Positions 10,901 to 22,337 of a stretch of DNA of 64,000 nucleotides are shown piece after piece. Numbering within the stretch: position 1 is the first letter of the stretch; every line of letters begins with the position of its first letter. Position numbers and translations under genes: made by a program. The notes below the pieces were generated by a model that did not search any database, was not told where the DNA came from, and was given only the letters and a program-made list of their open reading frames with translations. Source of the DNA: Candidatus Binatia bacterium (GTDB lineage: Bacteria; Desulfobacterota; Binatia; HRBIN30); NCBI GenBank assembly GCA_937925685.1, contig CALAMI010000012.1, forward strand, positions 62,001 through 126,000, read 5' to 3'.

Positions 10901-10974
10901 CAGGTCCCCCGCCGCTGAGGAACTGCGGTAGCGTCAACTGACTCGACTAAGGGAGGCGCCGTTGTCTCCACCAC
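7945..10974 (-). CDS. Bifunctional class A penicillin-binding protein (GT51 transglycosylase plus transpeptidase)
   Basis: The 1009-residue protein has one N-terminal membrane anchor (about residues 27-53) and then a periplasmic peptidoglycan glycosyltransferase domain: Glu183 in FIENREL matches the catalytic Glu of motif 1, and EGGSTLAVQLEKF (223-235) is motif 2. The transpeptidase domain shows the three active-site motifs: S511-T-A-K514 (SxxK), S617-T-N619 (SxN) and K934-T-G936 (KTG). Motif 1 is degenerate: the His of the usual FxxHxG is not in place. A long insertion (about 640-860) between SxN and KTG makes it larger than typical PBP1A. It builds and cross-links cell wall. It is transcribed alone; hsp20 lies downstream on the same strand after 158 bases. 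Confidence 0.9.
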   Translation of the reverse strand: MVETTAPPLVESVDATAVPQRRGTWERFAFVSFIAACLFEIVCGALVGAAIVYEMETSALQAQLFSRYAASAGFQLAPEASESVEFPKDGPFDFRRGYVRLPEFIARAYEAGYRIQQQARQSPELAWMIRKRIPPPYDETATVGLVLRATDGTVLLDAASRRGLFRSFEEIPEDIVEALLFIENRELLQPFDSRSNPAIEWDRLAWAALSYLGRHLGLELALEGGSTLAVQLEKFRHSPAGRTGGASEKLRQILGASLKAYRFGADTTTARRQIVVDYLNTLPLAAVPGVGEVNGLGKGLQAWFGVDLEQVVQYLAQPYNSPERARAFKQVLLLLAAVRAPSDYLLGNRQGLERRAAKYLELLVQEGKIDADFAASVRATEVEFLPPVQPSEFPPFIERKGVNALRTYLMRLLGVDNVYDLHQLHLTVDSTVDTGLQQQVTQLLLDLKSPDFVSSHGLKAERLLRSGDPSRVVYSLLLFERTPQGNVARVHADNLDQPFDINEGVKLELGSTAKARTLAHYLEVIEELYSELRGRDTRALEELARNAPDPLTQWAARELAAEANLSLESLLDRALQRRYSASPGEVFFTGGGVHTFSNFDRDDNGRIFTVREALRRSTNLVFIRLMRDLVRYHQARLPYDTRAVLSDPEHPVRKKLLEEIADTEALQHLRRSFQRFQRHGKGDAVERLLASHASSPRHLAILFFAWKIGSTEAGLREWLSARGIHADVTAVSRLYRAYGNPSLDLADFGYLLGRHPIDVWMAGELFREPRVSWATIVERSSNVRQIVSRWLLRPKSRRAQDLRLRIRFEQDAFARMTPYWQRLGFPFQRLVPSLATAIGSSSDRPMALADFVGILVNNGIRRPLLRVERLHFASATPYETILVPSPGLGEQVMSPAVAKTLREVLAEVVEQGTARRLRGVFVRPDGTPAVVGGKTGSGDNRFKTFRRGGGIISAKAVSRTATFFFFIDDRFFGVVTASVPGPEAAQYEFTSALPVTVLKLAAPAINGRL

Positions 10975-11841
10975 CCACCCAAGCTGAACGACAGCATTTT
11001 TTCTTGTAGCCCATTTTGTTCGATGGTTCTACCACAATAATTCCACGGCCCTGCGTCACCAGCACGAAGAGTTCCATCACACAACGAATGTCTGCAGACT
11101 GTAGGTGGAAAAGCGTGGACCGTGGGTCCGACAGGGATGGCGCGGGATCGTACTTGGAGCTCGACTCACCAGGTCAGCGAACTCACCGATGTCCGACGGC
11201 AGCGCCGCAAATCCGGTTTACAGGAAACAGCGATCGAACATGCCTCGGCTAAAACGGTGGTCTTGGGGGGGTGTGTGCCATACTTCCCCCTAAGTTGAAG
11301 GCTAATCCCGGCATTGAGCCGGTGGGAGCGTAGCCCTCGACTGGGTGAAGTTCACCGTGGCTATTTAAAGAGGAAAACGGTGGCTGCCTGCACGGCCCCA
11401 CGTCATGTCCTCAAGGTTCGTCTTAAGTCTTCTCGACGGCGCCGAATTCTGTCGCATTTCATGAGCAGAGCTTGGGGTGCGGAACGTTGGCTTCAATCAA
11501 ATGGATCCACGCTGCCGAGGTGCGTCCTTCCCGGCGCGTTTCGTCCCGTTCGAGCTCGGCTTAGGGCAATCATTCTCTCTTTTGAACAGTTTGAGCCTGG
11601 TTTGGCGCACGGTACCACCAACCCTCGCTGCTGCTGACATCGCACTAGAGCAATGACGGAATGCCATGGGGGGAGTTTTTGGCTCGCGGATGCAGGCGGA
11701 CGAGGGACTCAAGAAATTCGAACGGAAGGATTTTTCTCTGTTGACTTCCGCTTCGGCATGGGACTAGGCAGTTCGTGGTCGTTTTTCCACGACGTTGCGA
11801 TCGTGCTAGCAAACTCGCCACAAGAGGAGGTAAGGCGTGCC
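10975..11841. other. Non-coding stretch between the PBP gene and the Cys-rich secreted protein gene
   Basis: This 867-base divergent region contains no open frame that resembles a protein. It must hold the promoters of the PBP gene (minus) and the Cys-rich protein gene (plus); no convincing -35/-10 pair was found. The only structure noticed is the candidate RNA at 11296-11365. Confidence 0.6.
11296..11365 (+). ncRNA. Candidate GEMM-like (cyclic dinucleotide) riboswitch, degenerate
   Basis: The segment GGCTAATCC, a hairpin CCGGC-ATTGA-GCCGG, then GTGGGAGCGTAGCC closely tracks the GEMM-I core (GGCAAACC, stem, GGGACGCAAAGCC). GGC at the 5' side pairs with GCC (11333-11335). A second small hairpin (GGTG-AAGTT-CACC) follows, as GEMM has after its first arm. 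Differences: the loop is not a GNRA tetraloop and the second arm is shorter. It lies about 480 bases upstream of a secreted Cys-rich protein gene on the same strand. A match by eye only; it may be chance. Confidence 0.25.
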
Positions 11842-12711
11842 GTGATTGACCGCACCCGACGTTTCCAAGATCGATGTTGCTTGCGCCGGTTGACCAACCT
11901 CAGTGCGTTTCTCTTCGTGTGTCTCTTGCTCGCCTGGCCGCGAACTGGGAGGGCGCAGGTGGAGTTGGGTTGTTGTCAGTTCCAGGCAATCCGGGAGCAA
12001 GTGCCCGCCCGCCGCTGTGCGACGTTAACTCGGTCTCAGTGCGACGCGTTACGGCCGCTCGCTACTTTCTTCCGTGGGCAACGGTGCGACACGATCCGCC
12101 AGCGTTGCGTGTTCCAGCTAGGTCCCACTGCTGTTCCGACGCCGCCGTGGACTGCGACGCCTAGGCCCACGCCTTCACCAACGGCAACGGCTACACCCGA
12201 GGCAAGAGGCTGTTGCGAGGTCGCCGCCAGTCGAGCAATCCCATACCCGTTCTGTGGCAACGACATCACTGCCTCCGCATGCTTCGACGCTTTCGGGTTC
12301 CGAGCGTGGTTTTGCCCTGAGTGTACGTGCTCGTCTCACGACACGCCCGGTTTTCTCCTAGCCCCAGGCGGGTGCGTCCGACCCTCGCCCACTCCAACGG
12401 TGCGCTTGCCAGTTACACCAACGCAAACGCCCTCGGCACGGCTCACCCCCCGAGGAACGCTCACACCGACCCCGACGGCGACCGCGGCAGTCGGCTGCTG
12501 TGAAGTGCCGTTAAGCACAGCGAACCGTACTGCTTTCATCTGCGGGAACGCCATCTCTCGATCCGCTTGCTTGCAAGGCTTCGCCGGAGCCAACTTTTGT
12601 CCTAGTTGTCAATGCTCGTCACACAACGAGGCGGGTTTCGGTACGAGGCCTGGGCGTTGCGTCCCCCTACGCGCCCCCCGGCCTCCGCGGCCTACGAGGG
12701 CAGCGCGTTGA
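11842..12711 (+). CDS. Secreted protein with repeated Cys-rich modules joined by Thr/Pro linkers
   Basis: I do not recognise the family. The chosen GTG start lies 11 bases after a GAGGAGG site and gives a 289-residue product with a clear signal peptide (hydrophobic core about residues 22-34, ending GRAQ). The longest frame starts 189 bases earlier without support. The mature part has three Cys-rich blocks separated by two Thr/Pro-rich linkers. Blocks two and three are clear repeats: GCCEV, then CGN-I-SAC, then FCP-C-CSSH, then GF and PG-CV. The first block (GCCQF...) is related but shorter. Even Cys spacing suggests disulfide-bonded extracellular domains on flexible stalks, or metal binding. 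The stop is three bases from the convergent carB stop. Function unknown. Confidence 0.7.
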   Translation: MIDRTRRFQDRCCLRRLTNLSAFLFVCLLLAWPRTGRAQVELGCCQFQAIREQVPARRCATLTRSQCDALRPLATFFRGQRCDTIRQRCVFQLGPTAVPTPPWTATPRPTPSPTATATPEARGCCEVAASRAIPYPFCGNDITASACFDAFGFRAWFCPECTCSSHDTPGFLLAPGGCVRPSPTPTVRLPVTPTQTPSARLTPRGTLTPTPTATAAVGCCEVPLSTANRTAFICGNAISRSACLQGFAGANFCPSCQCSSHNEAGFGTRPGRCVPLRAPRPPRPTRAAR

Positions 12712-12714
12712 GCA

Positions 12715-15966
<3,252 letters not shown>

Positions 15967-15978
15967 CGAGGTGGTCTC

Positions 15979-17103
15979 CTAAACGAGCGGTTTTCCCTGG
16001 TGCATGAGTTGAAGGAACCGTTCGAACAAGTACGTTGCATCGTGAGGTCCCGGAGACGCTTCCGGGTGATATTGCACCGAAAACAACGGCAACTCCCTGT
16101 GGGCAAGTCCTTCGACCGTCTGATCATTCAGGTTCATGTGCGTCAGCTCCGCTATACCCGACAAGGAGTCCACATCGACAGCAAAACCGTGGTTTTGTGC
16201 TGTGATCTCCACTTTACGCGTGGCCAAATCCATGACCGGCTGATTGCCTCCGTGGTGGCCGAACTTGAGCTTGTACGTGCGACCGCCAAGCGCGAGAGCC
16301 AAAATTTGATGTCCAAGGCAAATCCCGAAAATCGGCTTCTGTCCAATCAACTCGTGGACAATTGTGGCATAAGGGCCGACGTCAGGGTCGCCCGGACCGT
16401 TGGAGAGAAAAATCCCGTCCGGGTTCCACGACAATACTTCCCGTGCGGGCGTGGTCGCGGGCACCACACGCACGCGGCAGCCTAGGCGCGCCAAGTGCCG
16501 TAAAATATTGCGTTTGACTCCGTAGTCGTAAGCGACCACAAACGGGGCGCGCTCCCCTAGAGCCTCACCGTAGCCTCGTTCCCAAGTCCACGTGGACTGG
16601 TGCCACTCGTAAGGCTCGGTGCATGTCACCCGTTGTACCAAGTCCTGTCCCACCATGGGCCGAACCTGCCTAGCCTTCTCCACCACTTTTCGGGCGTCGC
16701 GCTCCACGGTGGAGAGCACAGCGGACTGGGCTCCGCGATCACGAATATGCCGCACGAGCTCGCGCGTATCGATTCCTTGGATACCCGGGATCCCGTGCCG
16801 TCGCAGGTATCGGGCCAACGCCTCCTGGGCACGCCAGTTACTTGGCTCTTCCCAATACTCCCGAACGATGAACCCTTCTACCCAGGGCCGTTGCGATTCG
16901 ACGTCCTCCTCGTTCACACCGACGTTGCCGATCTCCGGATAAGTCATGCACACAAGTTGGCCGCAGTACGAGGGGTCGGTCAGGATCTCTTGGTAACCGG
17001 TCATTGAGGTGTTGAACACAATTTCTCCGGCAGCCTCTCCCTCTGCACCAAAAGACTCCCCTTGAAAAACTGTTCCATCGGCCAAAGCTAAAATTGCTGT
17101 CAT
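15979..17103 (-). CDS. carA: Carbamoyl-phosphate synthase small chain (glutaminase)
   Basis: This 374-residue subunit hydrolyses glutamine and passes ammonia to CarB. The start [13 protein letters not shown] at 17103 has an AAGGAGAGG site and matches family N-termini; an upstream extension in frame is not supported. The N-terminal CPSase_sm domain covers about residues 1-140, and the class I amidotransferase domain has the nucleophile Cys262 in FGICLGH plus His346 and Glu348 in QYHPEA, so the triad is complete. It follows pyrC by 17 bases and precedes carB by 12. Confidence 0.98.
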   Translation of the reverse strand: MTAILALADGTVFQGESFGAEGEAAGEIVFNTSMTGYQEILTDPSYCGQLVCMTYPEIGNVGVNEEDVESQRPWVEGFIVREYWEEPSNWRAQEALARYLRRHGIPGIQGIDTRELVRHIRDRGAQSAVLSTVERDARKVVEKARQVRPMVGQDLVQRVTCTEPYEWHQSTWTWERGYGEALGERAPFVVAYDYGVKRNILRHLARLGCRVRVVPATTPAREVLSWNPDGIFLSNGPGDPDVGPYATIVHELIGQKPIFGICLGHQILALALGGRTYKLKFGHHGGNQPVMDLATRKVEITAQNHGFAVDVDSLSGIAELTHMNLNDQTVEGLAHRELPLFSVQYHPEASPGPHDATYLFERFLQLMHQGKPLV

Positions 17104-17120
17104 GGGTCCTCTCCTTCGCC

Positions 17121-18407
17121 TTACCCTCCGAGGCGCCACTTGATCTGCCCTTCGACAATCGTCATGACTGCGCGCCCTCGAAACGCGTACCCGAGAAACG
17201 GCGTGTTCCGGGAACGCGACCGCGAAGATTCCGCTCCCATCACCCACTGGAGCTCCGGGTCGATCAACGTAATGTCGGCCGGGGCACCTACAGACAGGGT
17301 TCCACCGGGAAGCTTAAGAATGCGGGCTGGATTTGTGCTTAACGCGGCAATCATTTGCTTGCGACTCCAACCGATCTCACGAGCCATCGTTAAAGTCAGA
17401 GCCACCGCCGTTTCCAAACCGATGATACCGTTCGCTGCTCGATCGAACTCACAGAGTTTTTCGTCCTGGTGATGTGGGGCATGGTCGGTGGCGATGCAGT
17501 CGATCGTCCCGTCGAGCAATCCTTCGCGAACCGCTTGCACGTCCTTCACGGTTCGCAGCGGCGGGTTCATCTTCGCCTGGGTGTTGTATCCCGCCACCGC
17601 CGCCTCGGTCAGGGTAAAATGATGAGGGGTCACCTCTGCCGTCACGGGCAAGCCGCGCCGTTTGGCGGCGCGGACGAGCTCCACCGACCCAGCGGTGCTG
17701 AGGTGAGCAATGTGCAGGTGCCCGCCCGTTCGCTCGAGAATTGCCAAGTCTCGGGCCACCATGGACTCTTCGGCCGCGCTGGGGATTCCCGGAAGGCCTA
17801 AGCGAAACGACCACTCTCCTTCGTTCATTACGCCCCCCTGCGACAACGCGCGATCCTCTTCATGGGCGATCACGGGCAAGTCAAACGTACTCGCGTATTC
17901 GAGAGCGCGACGCATGAGCAAGCCGTCTTGGATCGGCTGGCCATCGTCGGAAACAGCAACGATGCCGGCACGATGCATTTCGCCCATTTCAGCCAGCTCT
18001 CGACCTGCCAGACCCTTACTCACGGCGCCGATGGGATAGACACGCGCCAGGCCTGCAATTCGCGCTCGTTCGAGGATAAACTCGGTTACCGCAGCAGAAT
18101 CGTTGACCGGCATTGTGTTCGCCATGCAGGCAACCGCAGTAAACCCGCCGGCCACGGCAGCGGCCGCGCCCGTGGCAATGGTTTCTTTGTACTCGTAACC
18201 AGGCTCCCGCAAATGTACGTGCATGTCGATCAAGCCTGGAACCACCCAAAGGCTTTCAGCTGGGATCACCAGATCGTGATCTTGGGGCTGAGCAGACCCC
18301 GGGGGAGTGAGCGCAGCGATGCGCCCATCCACGATGTGCAGGTCAGCGACGAGCTCGCGGTCGTTTGCTGGGTCGATCACCAGTCCGCCGCGAATCCACA
18401 AGCTCAT
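17121..18407 (-). CDS. pyrC: Dihydroorotase
   Basis: The 428-residue amidohydrolase closes N-carbamoyl-aspartate to dihydroorotate, the third pyrimidine step. It has the zinc motif [10 protein letters not shown] (about residues 61-70), later His ligands in VIAHEED and HIAHLST, and the catalytic Asp in IATDHAPH (about 306-313). Length and the LREPG motif fit the class I (PyrC/multidomain-type) family rather than the short E. coli type. The ATG at 18407 overlaps the TGA of pyrB as ATGA, indicating translational coupling. The much longer open frame extending upstream covers pyrB in another frame and is not used. Confidence 0.97.
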   Translation of the reverse strand: MSLWIRGGLVIDPANDRELVADLHIVDGRIAALTPPGSAQPQDHDLVIPAESLWVVPGLIDMHVHLREPGYEYKETIATGAAAAVAGGFTAVACMANTMPVNDSAAVTEFILERARIAGLARVYPIGAVSKGLAGRELAEMGEMHRAGIVAVSDDGQPIQDGLLMRRALEYASTFDLPVIAHEEDRALSQGGVMNEGEWSFRLGLPGIPSAAEESMVARDLAILERTGGHLHIAHLSTAGSVELVRAAKRRGLPVTAEVTPHHFTLTEAAVAGYNTQAKMNPPLRTVKDVQAVREGLLDGTIDCIATDHAPHHQDEKLCEFDRAANGIIGLETAVALTLTMAREIGWSRKQMIAALSTNPARILKLPGGTLSVGAPADITLIDPELQWVMGAESSRSRSRNTPFLGYAFRGRAVMTIVEGQIKWRLGG

Positions 18408-19393
18408 CTCGTCGCTCTCCGTCCTGATCGCTGGATTGCGGTCATCTGCGTTTTCGTGGGCACAGCTTCTACCCGGCGGCCACCCGTGCCCAGTAAGTAC
18501 AGCACCGCCATCCGCACGGCCACGCCGTTGGCCACCTGGTCCAAAATCACCGAGTATGGACCATCCGCCACAGCACTGGAGATTTCTATTCCCCGGTTTA
18601 ACGGCCCGGGGTGCATCACCATGACATCGGGCTTCGCCAACTTCAGGTGGCCTTCCTCGAGGCAGTAATAGCGAGAGTACTCCTCGAGCGAGGGGAAGAA
18701 GTTCCCGACCTGTCGTTCCCGTTGCAAGCGCAATAACATCACCACGTCGGCTCCTTGCACGGCTTCTTCGAGATGAGGCGTCGTAAAGGCCCACGGGGCA
18801 CACTCGCTGGGCAATAGCGTTCGCGGTCCGGCCAAGCGGACTTCGGCGCCCAACGTACGCAGGGCAAACAAGTTCGAACGCGCCACCCTGCTGTGCAGAA
18901 TGTCCCCGACAATGGCAACCACCAAACCCTCGAATCGGCCCTTGCGCTCGCGGATGGTCAAAAGATCGAGTAGAGCCTGGGTCGGATGTTCGTGGCAACC
19001 ATCTCCAGCATTGACCACCGCGCACTGAAGATGTTTCGCCAGCAAATGAGGTGTTCCCGCGCTGGGATGGCGCAACACAAGAACGTCTGGCTGCATTGCC
19101 GCCAAATTCCGCGCGGTATCCAGAAGCGTCTCGCCCTTAGCCGCACTGCTTACCGTGCCACTCAGGCTCACGAAGTCAGCGCTCAGACGCTTGGCAGCAA
19201 TCTCAAACGAGATGCGTGTCCGTGTACTTGGCTCAAAAAACGCCGCCACCACCGTCTTGCCACGCAAAGCGGGTACCTTCTTGATCTCCCGCTCAGAGAT
19301 TTCCCGGAACGATGCCGCCGTATCCAAGAGAAACAGAATCTCCTCACGGTCTAGTTCTTCGAGCCCCAACAAGTGCCGTTGCGAAAACCTCAT
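18404..19393 (-). CDS. pyrB: Aspartate carbamoyltransferase catalytic subunit
   Basis: This 329-residue enzyme condenses carbamoyl phosphate with aspartate. Carbamoyl-phosphate-binding [12 protein letters not shown] (about residues 52-63), HPTQALLDL and the C-terminal HPGPLNRG are present. The start [14 protein letters not shown] follows a GGAGGG site and begins two bases after the pyrR stop; the longer in-frame extension overlaps pyrR and is rejected. No pyrI regulatory subunit is present. Control by PyrR attenuation in the leader replaces allosteric control by PyrI. Confidence 0.97.
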   Translation of the reverse strand: MRFSQRHLLGLEELDREEILFLLDTAASFREISEREIKKVPALRGKTVVAAFFEPSTRTRISFEIAAKRLSADFVSLSGTVSSAAKGETLLDTARNLAAMQPDVLVLRHPSAGTPHLLAKHLQCAVVNAGDGCHEHPTQALLDLLTIRERKGRFEGLVVAIVGDILHSRVARSNLFALRTLGAEVRLAGPRTLLPSECAPWAFTTPHLEEAVQGADVVMLLRLQRERQVGNFFPSLEEYSRYYCLEEGHLKLAKPDVMVMHPGPLNRGIEISSAVADGPYSVILDQVANGVAVRMAVLYLLGTGGRRVEAVPTKTQMTAIQRSGRRATR

Positions 19394-19394
19394 A

Positions 19395-19949
<555 letters not shown>

Positions 19950-19951
19950 CT

Positions 19952-19980
19952 AAAAAAAAGCCCCCTCGCTCCGAGGGGGC
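19952..19980 (-). terminator. Attenuator terminator in the pyr leader
   Basis: On the minus strand GCCCCCTCG pairs with CGAGGGGGC (19972-19980 with 19960-19968) around a three-base loop and is followed by eight T (19952-19959). It ends 14 bases before the pyrR start, so it lies inside the leader rather than after a gene; pth stops 120 bases earlier. This fits a conditional (PyrR-controlled) terminator. Confidence 0.85.
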
Positions 19981-19991
19981 GTTGTTCTCTT

Positions 19992-20049
19992 CTGGTCGGC
20001 TAACGTTGGCGGCTTGCATTGACTTTCCTTCCTGGCCTCTCTGGACCAG
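19992..20049 (-). promoter_or_regulatory. PyrR-binding anti-antiterminator region
   Basis: Read on the minus strand, 20027-20047 gives GTCCAGAGAGGCCAGGAAGG, which matches the PyrR-binding loop known from Bacillus-type pyr leaders (around UCCAGAGAGGCU-x-CAAGG). CTGGTC at 20044-20049 can pair with GACCAG at 19992-19997, giving an alternative long-range structure just before the terminator. Together with the downstream terminator and pyrR this forms a UMP-sensing attenuator. The alternative folds are inferred by eye. Confidence 0.75.
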
Positions 20050-20102
20050 ATTAAAGGAATAAGTGAATCGGCGCTGTTCTGTACCGGCAAAGCAGAGAGC
20101 TG

Positions 20103-20699
20103 TCAACCCGTGCTGCGCGGGTTGAATCGGTTCATCGCCACCTCCACGCCCTCCTTCACGATGGTTTCGACGGCATCCGCGGCAGTTTCGATGGCCTCCG
20201 CCATCACTGTCCACTCGCGTTTGGTGAAAGGGCTCAAGACAAAGTCAACGATTTCGCCCTTTCCTGAGGGTTGGCCAATCCCAACTCGAACCCTGGGCAC
20301 GTTCTGGCTACCAACGGCGGCAAGGATTGAGCGAAGCCCTTTGTGACCTCCATCCGATCCTCGCTTTCTCACCCGCACCCTACCGAGGGGCAAAGCAACG
20401 TCGTCGAGTACAACCAGAAGCTTCTCCGGAGCCAGGAGCCAGTGCCTCAGGGCTTCCGCGGCGGCCAGGCCAGCCTCGTTCATATACGTGCGAGGCTTGG
20501 CCAGGAGCACGTCGCTGCCGCAGAGGATTCCCCTGCCGTAAAGTAACGTGGGCAGCCGGCTCGTCAGAGCGATCCGATGGCGGCGTACCAAGGTGTCGAC
20601 CACGGCGTAACCGACATTGTGGCGCGTGCCTTCGTACTCCTCGCCAGGGTTTCCCAATCCCAGGATCAACCACGCGGGCGTTCCCATGCTCCGACTCAC
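20103..20699 (-). CDS. pth: Peptidyl-tRNA hydrolase
   Basis: The 198-residue enzyme releases peptides from prematurely dropped peptidyl-tRNA. Family motifs are present: LGLGNPGEEYEGTRHNVGY (about residues 13-31, with the catalytic His), KPRTYMNEAG with the substrate-binding Asn, the catalytic Asp in VLDDVALPLGRVRVR, and GSDGGHKGLRSI. The GTG at 20699 or the ATG at 20687 could be the start; a GGGAGG site lies upstream of both. It precedes pyrR by 165 bases and may be co-transcribed into the pyr leader. Confidence 0.95.
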   Translation of the reverse strand: MSRSMGTPAWLILGLGNPGEEYEGTRHNVGYAVVDTLVRRHRIALTSRLPTLLYGRGILCGSDVLLAKPRTYMNEAGLAAAEALRHWLLAPEKLLVVLDDVALPLGRVRVRKRGSDGGHKGLRSILAAVGSQNVPRVRVGIGQPSGKGEIVDFVLSPFTKREWTVMAEAIETAADAVETIVKEGVEVAMNRFNPRSTG

Positions 20700-20802
20700 C
20701 GCCTCCCCTAAGCGACAACTTTTTTCCGCCTCATTGAATATCTTTTAGCGCACCGCGTCGAGTTCGCTGCAGCGTAAGCGGATCCCCCCTCCGCAAGCTG
20801 CT

Positions 20803-20883
20803 GAGCTGGCGGGCCCTCCCCCGCCCGCCAGCTCCCCCTCCCCTCCTCGTGAATCCCGGGGCCGTCCCCCCAGCGGCCCCGGG
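20803..20883. repeat. Two adjacent strong GC-rich hairpins
   Basis: GAGCTGGCGGGC (20803-20814) pairs perfectly with 20823-20834, and CCCGGGGCCG (20855-20864) pairs with CGGCCCCGGG (20874-20883). They lie just after the stop of the minus-strand gene ending at 20900 and before pth. No T-runs follow. They may act as transcript-end stabilisers or as REP-like elements. Confidence 0.65.
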
Positions 20884-20899
20884 CCCTCCCTGCCTCGCT

Positions 20900-21592
20900 T
20901 CAGTCATCCTCGGTCACTTCCGGACCCAACGGGGTGCCTGCGCAGGGCACCAGCCAAGACACGACCCACCGCACTTGCAGTTCCTCGAGCCGCGCCTGCC
21001 ACGCCTGTAAGGCCGAATAGCTCGCTCTCTCCTCCCAAAACCGGCACAAGGTGCCAAAATCCTTTGCGCTCCACAGAGCAAGCGCTTCACCGCTGCGCAT
21101 CGGGGCGGCGTAGGCGCCGATCAGGGTGAGCTGTGAGGCGTTCATCGACGGCAGCAATGACGACTCAAACTCTTCGAAAAATCCTCGTAGCCGCGACGGA
21201 GGCATTCGGTAAATCTGTTGCTCGGTCACCCAACCTCTGACCCCGGAGGACAGGAGTCGCGCTCGGTCGGGGCAAAAAGAGGTAGGTTCTAAAATCCGGT
21301 CTAACCCGCCGCTGCGATAGCGCAGCATGGCCGTCCACCAAGTGCCCAAGTGCGAATCACGCAGCCGAGGGTGAAACTGTCCTTCCAACGACCGAGACCA
21401 GTGGTTCCAGTCATCCATCTCCCACAGGTTGACCACCCGAGGCCAGCGGTGTGTACTGCCGATGACCCGCCACGTTCCCACAAGACGAGACACACCTTTC
21501 GCCTCGGAGTGGCGCGCTCGCTCCAGAACCGCCTCCATGTAAGGCATGGCGCCGTCGCCGCGAATATCGACCGTCTCGTGCAGGTAAATCAT
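20900..21592 (-). CDS. NIPSNAP-like / dimeric alpha-beta barrel protein
   Basis: The 230-residue product begins MIYLHETVDIRGDGAMPYMEAV and continues with repeated strand-helix patterns and a VNLWEMDDWNHWSRSLE segment, the signature look of NIPSNAP and related dimeric alpha-beta barrel proteins. A second similar half starts around residue 108 (TSFCPDRARLL..., then IYRMPPSRLRGFFEEFE), so it appears to be a tandem of two such domains. No signal peptide or catalytic motif is visible. Members of this fold are of varied or unknown function. The ribosome-binding site is weak, so a start upstream at 21658 cannot be excluded. Its 5' end diverges from the clpP-like gene. Confidence 0.6.
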   Translation of the reverse strand: MIYLHETVDIRGDGAMPYMEAVLERARHSEAKGVSRLVGTWRVIGSTHRWPRVVNLWEMDDWNHWSRSLEGQFHPRLRDSHLGTWWTAMLRYRSGGLDRILEPTSFCPDRARLLSSGVRGWVTEQQIYRMPPSRLRGFFEEFESSLLPSMNASQLTLIGAYAAPMRSGEALALWSAKDFGTLCRFWEERASYSALQAWQARLEELQVRWVVSWLVPCAGTPLGPEVTEDD

Positions 21593-21694
21593 CTTGGCAA
21601 CTTGCCTAGGGGAACCACAGTTCGATGCCCTGAACAAGCCTTTGCCCCAAAACGGCACGAGCGAGCGGTTGCCCCCAAGGGAGCACTACTCTAC

Positions 21695-22327
21695 ATGCCG
21701 TCTATGGATCGCGAAAACTTTGCTGGTACCGAGCTCGGTACCGCCCATGGAGCACTACCTGCGGAAGCTCGCGGCCTTGCCAGAGCGGTCAGTCAAAAGT
21801 TGTTCGAGACGCGCACGATCATCATTTGCGGCGAGATCACCATGCCACTAGCTCATGCCGTAACCGCTCAAGCGCTCGCTCTTGCCGCGGCTTCGGAGGA
21901 AGAAATCACGGTGATCGTGCACTCGCCCGGCGGACACGTCGAATCCGCAGACACGATTTTCGACATTCTCACTTTCATCCGGCCGCGGGTTCGCATGATC
22001 GGAACCGGCTGGGTTGCCAGCGCTGGGGCGCACATCTTTCTCGCGGCTGACAAGCCCGATCGCTATTGCCTTCCCAACACACGTTTCCTGTTGCACCAAC
22101 CAGCGGGTACTGCCGGTGGCCGCGCCACTGACTTGGAAATCGAGGCCCAGGAAATTCTGAAAATGCGTGCCCGGTTGAGTCGCATCATTGCAGAAAAAAC
22201 GGGCCAACCTCTCAAGCGAGTCGAGCGCGACACCGAACGGAACTTTTGGATGAGCGCAGAAGAGGCCTTGGAATACGGGCTGGTGAGCAAAATCATCCGC
22301 TCCATCGACGAACTCGGCAAGAAATAA
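21695..22327 (+). CDS. ClpP-like serine protease subunit with Asp-to-Asn change in the triad
   Basis: The 210-residue protein aligns along its length with ClpP, the barrel-forming peptidase that works with ClpX or ClpA. Ser109 in GWVASAGA and His134 in FLLHQPAG match the nucleophile and base, and their spacing (25 residues) equals that of E. coli ClpP. The Asp expected 49 residues after the His is Asn183, in DTERNFWMSAEEA; Asp179 is close by. It could be a ClpP paralog with reduced activity, a ClpR-like structural subunit, or an active variant using another residue. The frame stays open further upstream, but an AAGGGA site 12 bases before this ATG and family length support the start. A CPBP protease gene follows after 10 bases. 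Confidence 0.85.
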   Translation: MPSMDRENFAGTELGTAHGALPAEARGLARAVSQKLFETRTIIICGEITMPLAHAVTAQALALAAASEEEITVIVHSPGGHVESADTIFDILTFIRPRVRMIGTGWVASAGAHIFLAADKPDRYCLPNTRFLLHQPAGTAGGRATDLEIEAQEILKMRARLSRIIAEKTGQPLKRVERDTERNFWMSAEEALEYGLVSKIIRSIDELGKK

Positions 22328-22337
22328 CCCGCACTTT

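Noticed and set aside
18407-19025. Upstream extension of the pyrC reading frame
   Set aside because: It overlaps pyrB in another frame; family N-terminus, ATGA overlap and length support the start at 18407.
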